Source of the DNA: Lithospermum erythrorhizon
Taxonomy: Eukaryota > Streptophyta > Magnoliopsida > Boraginales > Boraginaceae
DNA: 64,000 nucleotides
Assembly (NCBI GenBank): GCA_019722365.1
Contig: JADFUC010000551.1
Location: forward strand, 186,001-250,000
Direction of reading: 5' to 3'
Within the stretch, counting starts at the first letter, position 1. Every line of letters begins with the position of its first letter. Both the position numbers and the translations under genes were made by a program. The notes below the pieces were generated by a model that searched no databases, was not told the DNA's origin, and saw nothing but the letters and a program-made list of their open reading frames with translations. Positions 32,761-45,082 of the stretch are shown here, piece by piece.

Positions 32761-34480
32761 AATATTAGGTTCTAAACTTCAATCAAACACTTTTACTTAA
32801 ACTCTAAACTTCAAAATAAAATTCTCTCAACTCAATCTTCAATTCTATAAATCATCTTCAATTAGTCAATTACATTATATTAGTATCAATTGGGTAAAAT
32901 GGCACCAAAAGAGCTTTCAAAACAAGCAAATTGTTGAACTGGGCAAATGTTGTAACGTGAGGAGAGTCCAACAGTCACCACCACAATCACCACCACAAGA
33001 GTATAAGACGTAGCGAAACGGCTTCTGGCAGCTTCAAGCGGCAGTGAGGCTGAGGTACTAAGATACGGACGGGTACGACTTCGACGGCGAGAAATCAAGC
33101 AGCGTAACGGGTAATCTTTTATTCCAATTTTTAGATCATGCCAAACTTAGCACATTTACTACTTTTACTAGTAATCGTATCCCCGCCATTGTTTATAAGT
33201 TTTAATCCGCTCGACTACGCGTTATAATGATAGCGGTGGAGCGCCAGTTGTCGCAATATCGATGGAGTTACGTGTATTATAACGGAAACCCATTTAATAA
33301 AAATATTTGCATGCTACTGGGGCGCTGACGATTTACCCCGGAAAGTGCTTTTAATTAGCTTTAATTTAACTTACCAAGTGAATTATTTGATAAAGAGTGT
33401 ACAAGAGCTTAACAACTTCTGTGAGCAAGAAGAAAGAATCGTAGAAGTACACTAATTGGAATTGCAGATACAAAGTCATTTAAAGCAGATCTAAGATTCT
33501 TTGCCTTCTACTAGTCAAGCATCCGAAATAAGTTGTTTGCATTGCTCGCTATATGGTCTATATCAATTTGAGCTGGGTTAATACGCCACGCTTCGATACT
33601 TAAATATACAAGCCATCAAAGGCTGCCCAACCATTCAATATGGCACGACATTCCCATTTGTTAGTTAATATCAAAGTATTCATCGAGAACGTAGATGGCT
33701 GATTTTGGGCATGACTTAAAACGTAAGCGCAATCATCGACAAATTAAAGAAGTCTTTAGTGCTTACGGTGATATCATGCCTAACGAGTCAACATTTAATG
33801 GATGTTCAAGATGGCGCTACGATGGCTCAACAATCGGCTACTCCCCAAAGCACGTGACTTCCTACTTTGTCGGGCCAACATCATTTAAGTCGACCGAGCC
33901 CTGAAGGCGGTTCACCTCAAGCCCTGATCATCCACAGCTTGCGTCAAATGTCAAATCGATTAACGCCAACACGCTAAAGTCGCCACGCATAACCAGAGCA
34001 TCAAAGTCGATGGCATGTACAGCCAAGTGCCGTTAGGAGCCGCATGAACGCGGAGCGTTATAGCATTTAAGGCAGGAGCCATGAAATGTAACGCGATTCA
34101 ATTGGCACGCTCAGCCGACCGACTAATACCGGCCATGGCGGGATTTAACATGACGTTATTGCTTTCAAATAACGTGGCTTTGGAATATCGATTATATTCA
34201 TGTTTAAGATTCAACAATTCTAGCTTTTACGCTCGCAGCTTACTTATTTTCTAATTCTGATACTAATACGTTTGATTTCGCATTCGATTTCACTTGTAAT
34301 CGTCTGGCACGCGGTGATCATTTGTTTAAATCGAACACTATCAGATTTCCTCCAAAATCTAACACCGGCCGCATTTTTGGGGGATTAACGCGGTACCGCA
34401 CTTAAAATGCATCATCGTTAATTGACAAGAATGAATAGCGAATATGCCAACGCTGGCCGCTTATCATAAACTGCACTCAC
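32761..34480 (+). other. Segment downstream of hAT relic A, function unclear
   Basis: Begins like a 5' UTR (T/C/A-rich, G-poor, 32761-32890), then a CACCACCACAATCACCACCA stretch (32976-32996) that would encode a His/Pro/Ser-rich N-terminus, then damaged possible coding DNA (a 69-codon frame at 33695-33904, not recognised). The same order, array then leader then CC(A/G)CC-rich start, follows relic B. It may be a second gene of the element or an adjoining older transposon. Confidence 0.35.
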
Positions 34481-34810
34481 GCTAATAACAATAACCCCAT
34501 TTACATTATCGGCTAAGTAACGCAGACCGCGAATATAAACCACTCACTGCTATCAATCCTGCCTCCTGACCTCATGCTGTGCTGGCTACCAGACGTGTCA
34601 AACCCACTACTACGCTAACTTAATTCCGCCGAATACCCACCGAATATCGCGCCTCCAACCGGCGCGCTAACTCTGTAAATTAACTGGCCGGTACTGGCCC
34701 GAACCCGATCCTATGTAATGGCCCCGGGGATTCGCCCACCAAGACTCTAAATGGGGTTCGCTAGCCATGACTAGTGCCCGGTTTGACACGTCTAGCTAGC
34801 CACCTAGCAC
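34481..34810. repeat. Inverted-repeat structure, hAT-MITE-like
   Basis: ACGTGTCAAACC at 34593-34604 is mirrored by GGTTTGACACGT at 34780-34791; with the flanking TGGCTA/TAGCCA the arms extend to about 22 bp (34583-34604 and 34780-34802) with one indel. About 175 bp of GC-rich sequence lies between. A (C)GGTTTGACACGTCTA end is common in plant non-autonomous hAT elements. Confidence 0.55.
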
Positions 34811-36215
34811 AAGGGTCCAGAGGATTTTAATTCAAAGAAAACAAAAGCACCCAGTTACAAGGATTACAAAGTGCACATTATAAAATACTTCGTAATATTT
34901 AACAACTGAGTGTTTACGATCACAATAAATAACTTTGTCTTATGTCTGAACTTTGATTCACCAACTTAATCATGTTTGAAACAAATAAATATGGACGAAA
35001 TCTTATAAACTGACTAAAACTTGCAACCAAGGGGATGACCTACTTGTTTCGACAGTATTGAATCTTTTGTTAGTATGATTCCATACACCTAGTGTGTTGT
35101 TGAAGATTGAATAACCTTATTCACTGCTATCCGCCTTCAAAAATTCTTGGCTCGATAATCCGCTGGGGCGTTAATCGGCCGAACTCGAATAAATTTTTTA
35201 CTGACAGTTTTATCAGTAACCCGATACCCGCCGGATAATCAAAAAATTTTGCTTTTAAAAATACGCTATTCTAAAGATAATAAATCATACTTTTTACTCA
35301 CTTTTTTCATTGAATTTGTCAACCAACCAACGATATAATTTTAACACCGACATTTTATATTTTCACGCATTATTTTCACCCACTTTTATTTTTCCTTAAT
35401 GGGGCCGCAGTTTCAACGATAACTAAAAAAACCGGCGCGATTTTTATCATACTAATTTCTTATAAATTTTGGGCTTCAAATACAAAAAAATTATTAAAAT
35501 ATCGTATTAAATTAAATACTACTTTCTTAAAATATTATATATTGTATAAAATAAAATACTACTTTCTTAAAATACAAAAAAATGCCTAAATTTCCTAAAT
35601 GGGTATTGGCACCCGCCGTTACCTCGCTAAACTCCTGCTCGATATCCCCGAAAGTTAATCGAGCTTAATCGAAGCATTCTTTTTTACTGCCTCGAAAGCA
35701 CTGTAATTACCCAATTGCAGTTAAAATCCGACCGCAGAATCTTACCCACTGCACTCCTAGCTGGGCATCAACACTAGTAGTTCCATTGCTCGAAACATCC
35801 TCTTCTAGAACAAGCCAACTATATTTAGTTGAAATTTTAGAACATATTCCACCTAATTCAAAATATACGGAGTATGACTTTTTCATTTTTCCGTATCCAA
35901 TTTCTACCATTAATAACTAGTTATAAAATTTTACTTTTACAAAAATACATTTCAAAATAAATTTATTAATATCACTTTTATATTTTTGAACTAAAAAATA
36001 AAAATTACTCCGGGATTGATGATGAAAATTGGGTAACCGAAAAAGGAAAACGTACATCAAACTATCAATAATTGTCATCCTCCGCGTTGGCGTTGACTGA
36101 AAGCAGCCATTGACTTGACTAGCACTTATTAAAACCTACTTTTCAGGTCCCCTAATTGTCACCCCTTAAAATTATTCCGAATCATCAATATCTCAATAAT
36201 ATAAATGTTGACTTT
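34811..36215. other. Intergenic AT-rich DNA
   Basis: Contains a duplicated 21-bp phrase AAATACTACTTTCTTAAAAT (35514 and 35553) and a MITE-like end ATACGGAGTA (35864-35873). ORFs here (for example 35707-35910, minus) show no family signal. Confidence 0.4.
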
Positions 36216-36225
36216 CTCCCCCTCT

Positions 36226-36232
36226 TATAAAC
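36226..36232 (+). promoter_or_regulatory. TATA box of the EG45-like gene
   Basis: TATAAAC 41-47 bp before the ATG at 36273, in a CCCTC-rich context. Confidence 0.5.
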
Positions 36233-36272
36233 AAAATCACATTCCTCTCAAACTTTCACAATATCAATAATA

Positions 36273-36719
36273 ATGTCTATCCTTTCTAGCAATGGCTATT
36301 ATCATTTTTATGTCTTCTTCACTATAATTTTTTACGTTATCGAGCTAGCTAAATCCGATATCGGTACCGCCTCTCGGTACAGGCCCCCGTATTCGCCTAC
36401 GACGTGCTTCGGGAATGACCCGACGCAGTTTCCATTTGTTTTCAATTTATTCCTAAGTGGCTTAAGCTGAGTGGAATATGGACAATTGGGCATCAGCGGT
36501 GGAGGAAGTGGGCAATATTTGGTGAAGTGCATTAGTGGTAGTATAGAAGAGGCTTGTGTACCACTTGATGGACCTATTCAAATCAGGATAGTTGAGTTTG
36601 CTGAGAATATAGTTTCCGAGGCCTCATCTCCAATTGCCTCCATTATATTGGCGAATGCTGCGTTTCAGACTATAGCGAACATGTCAATCTCCTTTATCAA
36701 TATCGAATTTCAACAGTAA
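36273..36719 (+). pseudogene. EG45-like / plant natriuretic peptide-like protein with an internal stop
   Basis: One continuous frame of 148 sense codons from ATG 36273 to TAA 36717-36719, interrupted only by TGA at 36468-36470. Residues 1-27 form a hydrophobic signal peptide ending near ELAKS. Then DIGTASRYRPPYSPTTCFGNDP matches the start of the expansin-like (DPBB) domain of EG45-like/PNP proteins (split here at RPPYSP), and QYLVKCISG, IQIRIVEFAE and AFQTIAN with INIEFQQ match its later strands. Such proteins are secreted to the cell wall. The TGA falls where family members have Trp (W-x-x-G-A-x-C-G), and two usual cysteines are replaced (Leu in the CG position, Ala in VEFA). One base error could explain the stop, but the lost cysteines argue for a relaxed gene. 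Confidence 0.75.
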
Positions 36720-38430
36720 TTTCTCCTCTCTTACTTTCTACTTCCCATCCATAAAAATTATCTAATTTTGATTTTTTTTAAACTTAAAAAATAATTAATT
36801 AAAATGGATCTACTTATAAAATAAATTCAAAAGTTGGCCAAATAAGATAAGATACGAAAAATAAAAAAAAGCAAGTAATTCAACAATCTTTATAAGACGG
36901 CGAGTATATATGGATTAAAAATCGCAAACATCAATTAATTTTTGAAGGAATAATAGTGACACCAATATTTCAAGTTGTTCATAGAAATGATGGTAAAATA
37001 CTTAATCGTATTTTATGTTCCTAAAAGATTATTCAATCTTGAATTTTGTTAGTGAGTTGATTTTTTATATTTTAAAGCTAAAATTGATTTAAGTATCATC
37101 CTTATTGACCATTTATATATGTACACTACCTGTCTAATCCTACACCTTTGTCTCTCTCCACTTATATGATAAAAATAGTCCTTAATAGTAACACTGTTGT
37201 AATGTTTAGTCATGTATAATATTGAGATTGTATTTTTATTTTCAATAGTATCATTATTATTTTGTGGCACCAATAATGTAAAAGTTCAATAATGTGAAAG
37301 TTACACTTCGATACATATCATTTTGACGGGCTAGAGGACAGTTTTACAACATCATCCACAACCTTTTTTTTTCATTTACAAAAATATCCTAATAAAATTA
37401 TGTTCGATAATGCAGGGTGTAATTAGGGGGAGGTGGTCAATTGAGTAACAATGGAGAAAAGTAGCTGCTGTTGAGTGTTGATCTGGCTACATAATAATCT
37501 TGCGTTGACTTGAAGAAAAGTAAAGCATGGCCACATTAGTAAATTCGTTTATTATCTTGTGCATGCGTGTGATTATCTTTCAATACTATCCTCAATTGAA
37601 TTTGTAGGTACAGCTAGATTTTTTCCCTGTACTTATCTTGTAACCATTTCAACTTTTTTTGTGTATTGTTGTAATAAATGCTTACATATTTTGTCTAAAA
37701 CTTATCTCGTCCCAATTTCATCATTAATTTCTTATCAAGGCCACTCTAAGCAATAATAGAATTTCTATTTTTATTCTTTTATTTATATAAATGGTTCTCA
37801 ATATGAGAGCTGGTAATGAGTCGAGCTCAACCAAGCTTTACCGACTAAAGCGTAGTTCTATGCTGCTCTGGCTGATCTATATTGAAATGGAAATTTAATG
37901 GTACCCCATTTCCTCTGCATTGGTTTTGGCCTCGAAGATAAACAGAAATGATTATAATGAAATTATTATACGTTACATTATACTTTATTTATTTATTCAA
38001 ATTTATTATGAAGGAAATAATGCTATTGTTGTTGTATTTAATTTTTATTATAATCTGCCTACACAATATCCACCTATCAATTCATAATTAATGCTCATCT
38101 CTATTATTTTTTCAAGGCACTTTATCCTTCTAAAATTTAAAATGTCAACTGTCGGTTTACTTGTTCTATTTCATTGAATGAACGAGCCGAAATGGAAATT
38201 AAATTCTCAAATGGGCCATTGGCACGAAATTTCCATGATCCTCCTTTTAACAACAACTAGGAGAATCACACCGTTACATAGTTCTAGTAAAAAAAAGGAG
38301 AAAATTGAAAAAATAGCACACAGTTGACCCCTTTTTTAATTTCTGGCAATCACTTAATTTTTTTTTGCTAAAATAGCACCCTTCCTCATGTACTGTATAA
38401 AATACCTCCGATTAAAATGGCACCCTTCAT
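36720..38430. other. Intergenic AT-rich DNA
   Basis: 3' flank of the EG45-like gene, then featureless AT-rich sequence. A poly-A/A-rich stretch near 38289 and AAAATAGCAC occurring twice (38314, 38366, the latter as AAAATAGCACCC) hint at a decayed repeat. Confidence 0.35.
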
Positions 38431-38515
38431 CTCTTCTTCACCCTACCCAACTGCCACCCATCCCCCACCACCACCCCACCCCTCCCCTACCACCCCCACA
38501 GCCCCTTGACCCCAA
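38431..38515. repeat. C/A-rich low-complexity tract
   Basis: About 85 bp of almost only C and A (CCCACCACCACCCCACCCCT), strongly strand-asymmetric; the other strand carries runs of G that could form G-quadruplex-like structures. Confidence 0.7.
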
Positions 38516-39350
38516 TTTCTTTTGCCTAAAGGATTTTTCTCATATACTAAATTATAAGTGATTTTTCTCCTCATGGAAAAATCTTTAAAAGATCTAATAT
38601 TTACAGAACTTTCATAAACGCTAAACCTATTGGGATCATCGGTTGACTATCATTGACCCAACCAACATCGACCTGGCCAACATAAAAAATTCAAGGCAAC
38701 GCGTCTAAAATACATACTGCATCTCTATCTGAAGAGATTTGTAATTTCCACGTAGGAATATACAAATTTCTCAACTGCTAGATATCATATCATTTTTCGT
38801 TCATGATTTCTTCTAGAAAGACAGCTTATGCTTAATGTATGTATTAAATTTTTTTTGTTATTAATAAAGAAAAGCTTTGCACCATAAAAATTGTTTTATA
38901 CCATAATTTTGTCCCTTTTGGGTCCTTAAAATCGTTACTGCTTTAGTACGTTACTGGTGAGAAATGATGTATGAATCCTGTCCTCCATTCTTTGTATTTA
39001 ACTCCTGACAAGTCTCCTATACTTTTCTTACGATAAATTGTTATCTATTATCTGAAATCAACGTTTATTGCACTAGAATCAAATCAAGATTTATTTGCAT
39101 GCATATGAAATTACCAAAATCCTAGTAGTTTATATATGTTGGTGGCCGACTCTACCATCCACTTTGTAATAAAGTAGTAGTGTCAATCGTCACAACTCAC
39201 AATCATCCACATTTCCCCTTGCATGTTATGGAATTGCTCCCACTATGTCAATTCCTCATTGAGAGAAAGGAATTGGAACACAATGAAACACATTTTAAAG
39301 GCCTCACTTTTCTTACGTAATCTTAAGACATCTCGTGATTTTCAGGACCA
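38516..39350. other. Intergenic DNA left of hAT relic B
   Basis: AT-rich without gene signals. 38650-38720 (TTGACCCAACCAACATCGAC) and TCTCAACTGCTAGATATCAT resemble LTR-type filler, but no pair was found. Confidence 0.3.
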
Positions 39351-39479
39351 CAGCCTAAGCTAGTGCACTGCTTGGGCCCGACCAGCAATTCATTTTGCCA
39401 CGACGCTCACAGCCAACGTCTCATTGCTTCGCTTCCACTTACTAACGCTGCATGCGGTTTTAAAGAAAAGCTGTCCCGC

Positions 39480-39830
39480 ACACGTTAATGATTCTGGTGG
39501 ACATTCGAATCGCTGCCAGCATTATCGCGCTAAGCCAGACGTAATGACGCCCGCTTAATTAAATCGGACGTCCTGGACAAAGACATCTTAGTTGACTTAG
39601 CCTTATTGGCCGACATTCTGCTTCTCCGTGCAACCGACGTCCGTAATCCAAATACCGTTATGTAAAACACTCTGATCTATCTTATTAGCGGATATCCTGG
39701 CTGTTTCTACCGGACGTCTCAGAATCAAATTACATGCAAACAATAACCGCTTCAAAGAAGATATCCTATATTACGAACTTCCTGCTTACTATCGACGTCC
39801 TGGCTTCCGTAGTAAAACCACCGCTTTTTC
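39480..39830 (+). repeat. Subterminal-type array B1 with GACGTCC repeats
   Basis: GGACGTCC at 39566, GACGTCCG at 39636, GGACGTCTC at 39712 and GACGTCCTGG at 39794, plus GCGGATATCCTGGC variants. A TATA-like CCATAAATAAAG (39836-39847) and a T/C/A-rich leader follow. Confidence 0.65.
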
Positions 39831-40439
39831 TCCTCCCATAAATAAAGATCACAACTTTCATTCATTTACTCATATCAAATATCATTAATCTATTACTTCA
39901 ATTACAAACTAGTTCATTCCAATTTCATTAAATAGATGGGATCATACTTGATTCTGGGCTTTACTACTTCAATTATAAACGCTCTACATATTCATCTTCG
40001 TGTTACTAAATAATTTGATCAAGAATTTCAAAAAGTTAATTAGCATCATCATCTTCAATCGACATATTGTATCGAATTGGTACAATCTTTCCATCCTACT
40101 CATTTTATTATATTACTTGTTTTTTTAGTATTGCAGTTTTAGTATCAGAGGTTTTTTTTTATTATAACGGCTCCCAAAAGAATTGAAATATTAGGGAATC
40201 AAGCGCTGAACCACAATTGACATAAACTCCACCACAAACCCCTTAATAGACACAAACTTTATCATGTTGATAATTTTAATAGCATAGATCTGTATTTACG
40301 GGGTTTATGTAATGAAAGAGATTTAAGTTTCAAAAGGCAAAAATACATAGAATTGAACCAAGATCCACTAAGAATCATCCCGAACAAGACCGGTAAAAGT
40401 TTAGTTCAAAGAAAAAAGACATCACGGGTTTGGAAATAC

Positions 40440-42140
40440 TTTAAAGTTTATCAGAAACGACAAAGTTACATGTATACTTTGTAAGAACATATATAGTTAT
40501 AGACGGAGTGAAAAGTGGAACTGACATTTTCGTATATTTGAGAAGTGGTCATAAACTCACATTTAAGATAGTAAAAGGCGGTGCTGAGGTAACCAAACAA
40601 CTATTAACCCCGCGACCACCAAAGTTTATTTATAATAAGTTGCATTATAGACTCGAATCAATGAAATTTGTGGTAGGTAAGAGCTGTTTCCAATCATCAG
40701 AAAGTCGGAGATATACCGATTGATTCAAGGAACGGTCAAATCCCTCGCCGATTTATCCCTTGCAGTTTCTATGGTAAGTATTACCCGTAGTATTTTTTAA
40801 ACCAAAAGATCTTTCTGAACTGGCCAACTTTCTTCATTGCTCGAATGTTTGTTTAACTAGTGATATTTCTATCTTTTCGCGACTTTGATATCATGCGTGT
40901 TACTTTTCATCGATGTATGTCGATCGGGACTCTTCAAATTCAGATATTTATTTCCTCAGAGTTGCCATAAACATGATAATATTCAAATAACCGACGGAAT
41001 ATTACAATGTTTGTTTTGAATATCGATGTTTACATGTTGGTTCTATTTCACTTGATAACGACGGCTAATAAGCTGCCTATCAAACCTTAAATTAAAATGT
41101 CGGAATTTGGAAGAACTATTTCATACTAGGTGTTTATGTCATGTTCTTCTAACTAGTAGCCTAAAGACGGAATTGCTATCATTGGGGATGAATTTATCAA
41201 GCCTATTAGAAATGGAGTTCAAGCGAATTGTTATTTCCCCAAATAAAAGAAAAGAGTAAGGCATCGTTTTGGCAAGCAGTAAAAAATATAGAAAATTAAT
41301 ATCGATGGGTAGATTGATGGAATTCTACATATGATCTTTCTTGTTCGTGTATTATAAATATAGAGATTTAGATTACATCATTCTATAATATACACAAGCC
41401 TACTAACGGCAGTCATTATCCCAAGACCTCTATTCGTTGGACTTACTATTTAGAGTCGTCTTCCATTTTCAAGACCTTTTAAAGACTACACTAAAGCATT
41501 TTCAACTCAATAGTCCCAATATTCATCAAGCCTTTGAATGTATTGGTTTAGCCATATGCATTTGCATGATATCAGGGATAAGTTTTGTTAAGAAGACATT
41601 GTTCTTAATATGGAAAGAGAAATTTTAAACATATTCCCATTCCACATGCATATGCTATCGCGCAATAACGTGTCCAACCATTAAACTAGATACATTCTTT
41701 GTATGGATAGATTTATTTTTATGAATGTTTGTTAATCACCCTAAGAATGTATACAAAAAAATAAATGAAGCATATTTATACAACATGTATTCCAATTCTT
41801 AAAAACATCTCCAAGTAATAAAGTGCACGAAATGGGCAATTACTTATGGATTGTCATTACCCTTTCTCCTCAAAGTAAGGAGAATCACCTTTAAAAAAGT
41901 CATGAGTGAAAACTTGCTTCATATACTTACCCATTTCAAGACTTAAACGAAGCCGGGACTAATACTTGAAAATACATTTTGACACGAGTAATGCATGTTC
42001 CATGAAATCCAATTGATCTTCTCAAACGCGAGAGCAAGGAAGGTGTTTTTCCTATATTGGCTCAAAATGACTTAAGGAAATGGTAATTCTCATGTTTACT
42101 TATAACTAGTGAGTTTGCATTTAGTATGGAAAACTCAATA
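40440..42140 (+). pseudogene. hAT transposase relic B
   Basis: BED-finger DNA at 40460-40560: K-V-T-C-I-L-C-K-N-I-Y-S-Y, then a shifted GTDIF--LRSGHKLTFK. VTFHRCMSIGT near 40900 is the FID/W block. DNA near 41125-41160 corresponds to the CxxHxLNL block. WNSTYDLS is at 41318-41341 in one frame, the clearest hAT signature in the window. FQDLLKTTLKHFQLNS (41470-41517) is the helical region. FPILAQ at about 42045-42070 and an SEFAFSM-type phrase at 42105-42135 mark the hATC dimerisation domain. Numerous stops make it non-functional. Confidence 0.7.
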
Positions 42141-42519
42141 TACAACTAAGGTCAAGCACTCACTTCCACGGCAATAGAAGCTTGCGACAATCAAGGATCG
42201 GACGGCGGCGGAGAAACGATGCAAAGATAAAGATGCACTCATGGAATCAAGACCAAAAGACATAGTTTGATGACTTCATGACATCAACAAGACATCAACA
42301 TTTAAAACGTATGAACGGGAAGCAAGAAGATAACAATGATTTGCTCTATCTTAAGATGAAGCTGATCAAGAATGAACTTGTACTTTTTAATTTATTACGC
42401 TGATGATGTGAAACTCCCGATTCACATTTGGAAGATAAATGTGAACGGGCCAATAAAAAATAAGTTTATATTTTCATTTCATATTTTATGATTATCTTAT
42501 TATAAAGTTTTCAATAAAA

Positions 42520-42800
42520 TGGTCAAAACGGACGTCCTCTATACTTCAAACGGATGTCCATTTACATATACTTCGAACCGGACGCCCCGGTGAATCGAAA
42601 CTGATGTCCTTACAAGTAGGTACCTGGGCTGTCTATTAAATTGGAAGAGACGTCCGCTTTCGCTAACGGACATCCGCTTAATTATATTATACTTCAAATC
42701 CGATATCCGATAATCAAAACGGACGCCCTGCACAGAGTCATGGACAAGCATTTTGCTGCACGTCCGTTAACCGAAACGGACATCCGCTTAATCACGATTT
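42520..42800 (+). repeat. Subterminal-type array B2 with AAACGGACGTCC repeats
   Basis: Exact AAACGG at 42526, 42548, 42717 and 42774, mostly continuing as AC(G/A)TCC or ACGCCC, plus inverted GACGTCCGC and CACGTCCG copies. It therefore combines the Ac-type hexamer with the GACGTCC core of array B1. Confidence 0.75.
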
Positions 42801-44050
42801 CAAGCCTTATAAATTGCTCCAAACCCTAATCGAGATTCATTGTCTTCATTTTGTAACGATTCCAACAACACAATTTCATCTTTTCTCTCTACTTCTACTA
42901 TAAAACTTCATCTTTTTCCTAAATTTAAGTATGCAAAGTGTTCTATAACACTCAAAGAACACATTTTTCACATTTTCTAATTTGCTAATTGTCTCAATTA
43001 TTCACAATACAGAAAGCTATCACAATGCTTTTATGGCAGCAGTTGTTGTAGGGAGTATGATAAGAAAGCGAGCAGGAGTCTCCGCCGCCACCACTACCAT
43101 TAGAACCCGCCGAGTCAATGAAGTTATGAAGAAAATAACCAACCCGGTACGTATAAGTCACTTAAAAGAATGGGGCGTACAAATGCCATTGCTGGCTCAA
43201 TTTTCACATGGACGGTCAATCTTTGCTAAGTTTAATTGTGATATTGCACTTAATTACTCGTAGAATTTTATATGTATATGTGTTGATGCAAATGATCTCA
43301 GCTTACTTGGTATGTTCATGGTGTGCGTTGTAGATTATCAAGGTGATAAATTTCAAGAATTTGGAATCGAGGATTATAATGACTACTTTTTGAACGACCT
43401 TTCTAGAAATTGAGCTTTTAAATTATCCATTTACTCCAGACAAGTTAGCAGTTATTTTAATAATAATAGAATTGCATTACGATAAAAGCTCGAGGCATAC
43501 AATGATCAACAAAGCTACTTTTAAGATTGTAAAATATATTTTGATGCTCCGCTAAAACAATCCATCAATCGCTGTCATTCATACCTTTTAGTCACATATG
43601 CTTTATCGGGAATGGTAGCGAGATCAACTTACCTAGATTGATTATTAAAAATATGGGATAAAGAGTAATGAGCTCATTCTTGCCGTACGGTACGTCGATA
43701 TCCAATTTCTTGGTAAACGACGGCTTAATGAATAATGAAACGCCTGACCATGAGTTCAACACAAAAGATCGGGGAGCAATCCTGACCAACCAAGAAATAT
43801 ATCAGCGAGCACGGGGCCAGTCAAAACGGAGTGCATGAACTGCATTTAGGTCGCTGCTTAAAGAAATTGGGGAACAAACGGGCGTAGCTGCGACCACAAC
43901 CCACAAGTGATTCGACGCCGACCCCCGAGTAGATCCGCTCCCCAGATTCGAGGCCGAAGGTAGCCTACTTCGCCTTCTCGTCCTACGTGTCACCATGGTT
44001 CTAGTCCTATGAACGACTTTAGATGTCATTGATATGTACAAAGCGTAATG
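42801..44050 (+). other. Segment downstream of hAT relic B, function unclear
   Basis: Starts with TTATAAATTG (42809-42818, TATA-like) and a 150-bp T/C-rich leader, then a 93-codon frame (42982-43263) whose middle reads SMIRKRAGVSAATTT and RTRRVNEVMKK, with a CCGCCGCCACCACTACC tract at the same relative place as the CACCACC tract after relic A. 43600-44040 is GC-richer but its frames are short. Unrecognised. Confidence 0.35.
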
Positions 44051-45035
44051 AACGAATGTATTCTATATTGATTAAATTATATGTTATCATTATTTTTATT
44101 TAAATATCAAAACGTGTTGGTGTTAATACGCAACTCGAACGCTTGATCAAGATCGCTTGATTCCGCTGACGCTGTAATCGGAATTGAAAACGCGATATAT
44201 GAAAGTGACGTTATCCACGTCACCGATCTTTCACACCCAAATCCCTCAAGATACGCTAGACGTACACGAAGAATAATGTTCTATGTTTTTATTTTCTTTT
44301 TATAAACGAATCCTTAGTTTATTTTGTTTTATGTGATGGATGAACTTTTGGTTAGTTTAATATTTACTGGCTTGTTCTATTGACGTTAAAACCGCGCTCT
44401 GGATATGTTTGAAGTTTGTTTTACGATTTTGTTGGATTTCAATTTAGATATTTATATTTTTTATGCATTACATGGCTTGCTTTTTTTATTTGCAATATAA
44501 CAGAATAAAGGCTGACTACATTTGATAAACTATTCTTCGAATTCCATGTCACTTACCAACCTGACATCCGCTGGGGTTCGCTGATTCCGCAAGATTTCAA
44601 GCTCCGACACAATTGGGCTAGCTAATACCAATACCTCCAATACGCCATCCGCTCTCAAGACACCTGCCCACCGTTCTGCTGACTTTATAACCACAATCAT
44701 TCATCACAAAGGACCTTCTACAATCTACACAAGACATTTCTGGTTGTCACTCCAATAACTCAACCCATGTTTATTGGATTATTGGCACCGGATTTTTATA
44801 CCACTTGAGTCTTGGAAGTAGTTTTCTTATTCATTTTGGGCCATATTCACATATACATCAAATGACCAATATATAATCAACCCAAATTCAGAAATCTATA
44901 CAGATCAATTGAAGGAAACCCAATCCAATTATGCTGTGATCCAACTTTAACTCATTAAATCATCTAATAGAGTGATCCTATATCCGTTATACATTCTTTT
45001 GAATTCAATTCTTTTTCAATGATCTATCTAACCAA
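44051..45035. other. Mixed intergenic DNA right of hAT relic B
   Basis: A patch at 44540-44690 (ACATCCGCTGGGGTTCGCTG, GCCATCCGCTCTC) resembles the B arrays and could be the true right end of the element. Otherwise AT-rich. Confidence 0.3.
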
Positions 45036-45082
45036 TCAATAAATTTGAAGTTTGTCTAAAATCAATAAATAGGTTGGTATTA

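Larger units (their letters stand above)
29271..34480 (+). mobile_element. hAT DNA transposon relic A (approximate borders)
   Basis: A GC-elevated island (29275-29480) leads into a repeat array, then an Ac/hAT-type transposase relic, a second array (32540-32760) and a further segment with its own leader-like sequence. CCACG(T/C)TTATTC motifs occur in both arrays (29667, 29733, 29800; 32592, 32676), tying them to one element. No intact terminal inverted repeats or 8-bp target duplication could be fixed by eye, so the ends are estimates. Confidence 0.6.
39351..44050 (+). mobile_element. hAT DNA transposon relic B (approximate borders)
   Basis: Same layout as relic A: GC-elevated array, leader, transposase relic, second array, leader, further segment. 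Shared phrases such as TGTTTATGTCA(C/T)G (31031 and 41132) and TTTTGATATNATGCG (30783 and 40883) show the two are related. Borders are estimates; no exact terminal repeats or target duplication were found. Confidence 0.6.
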
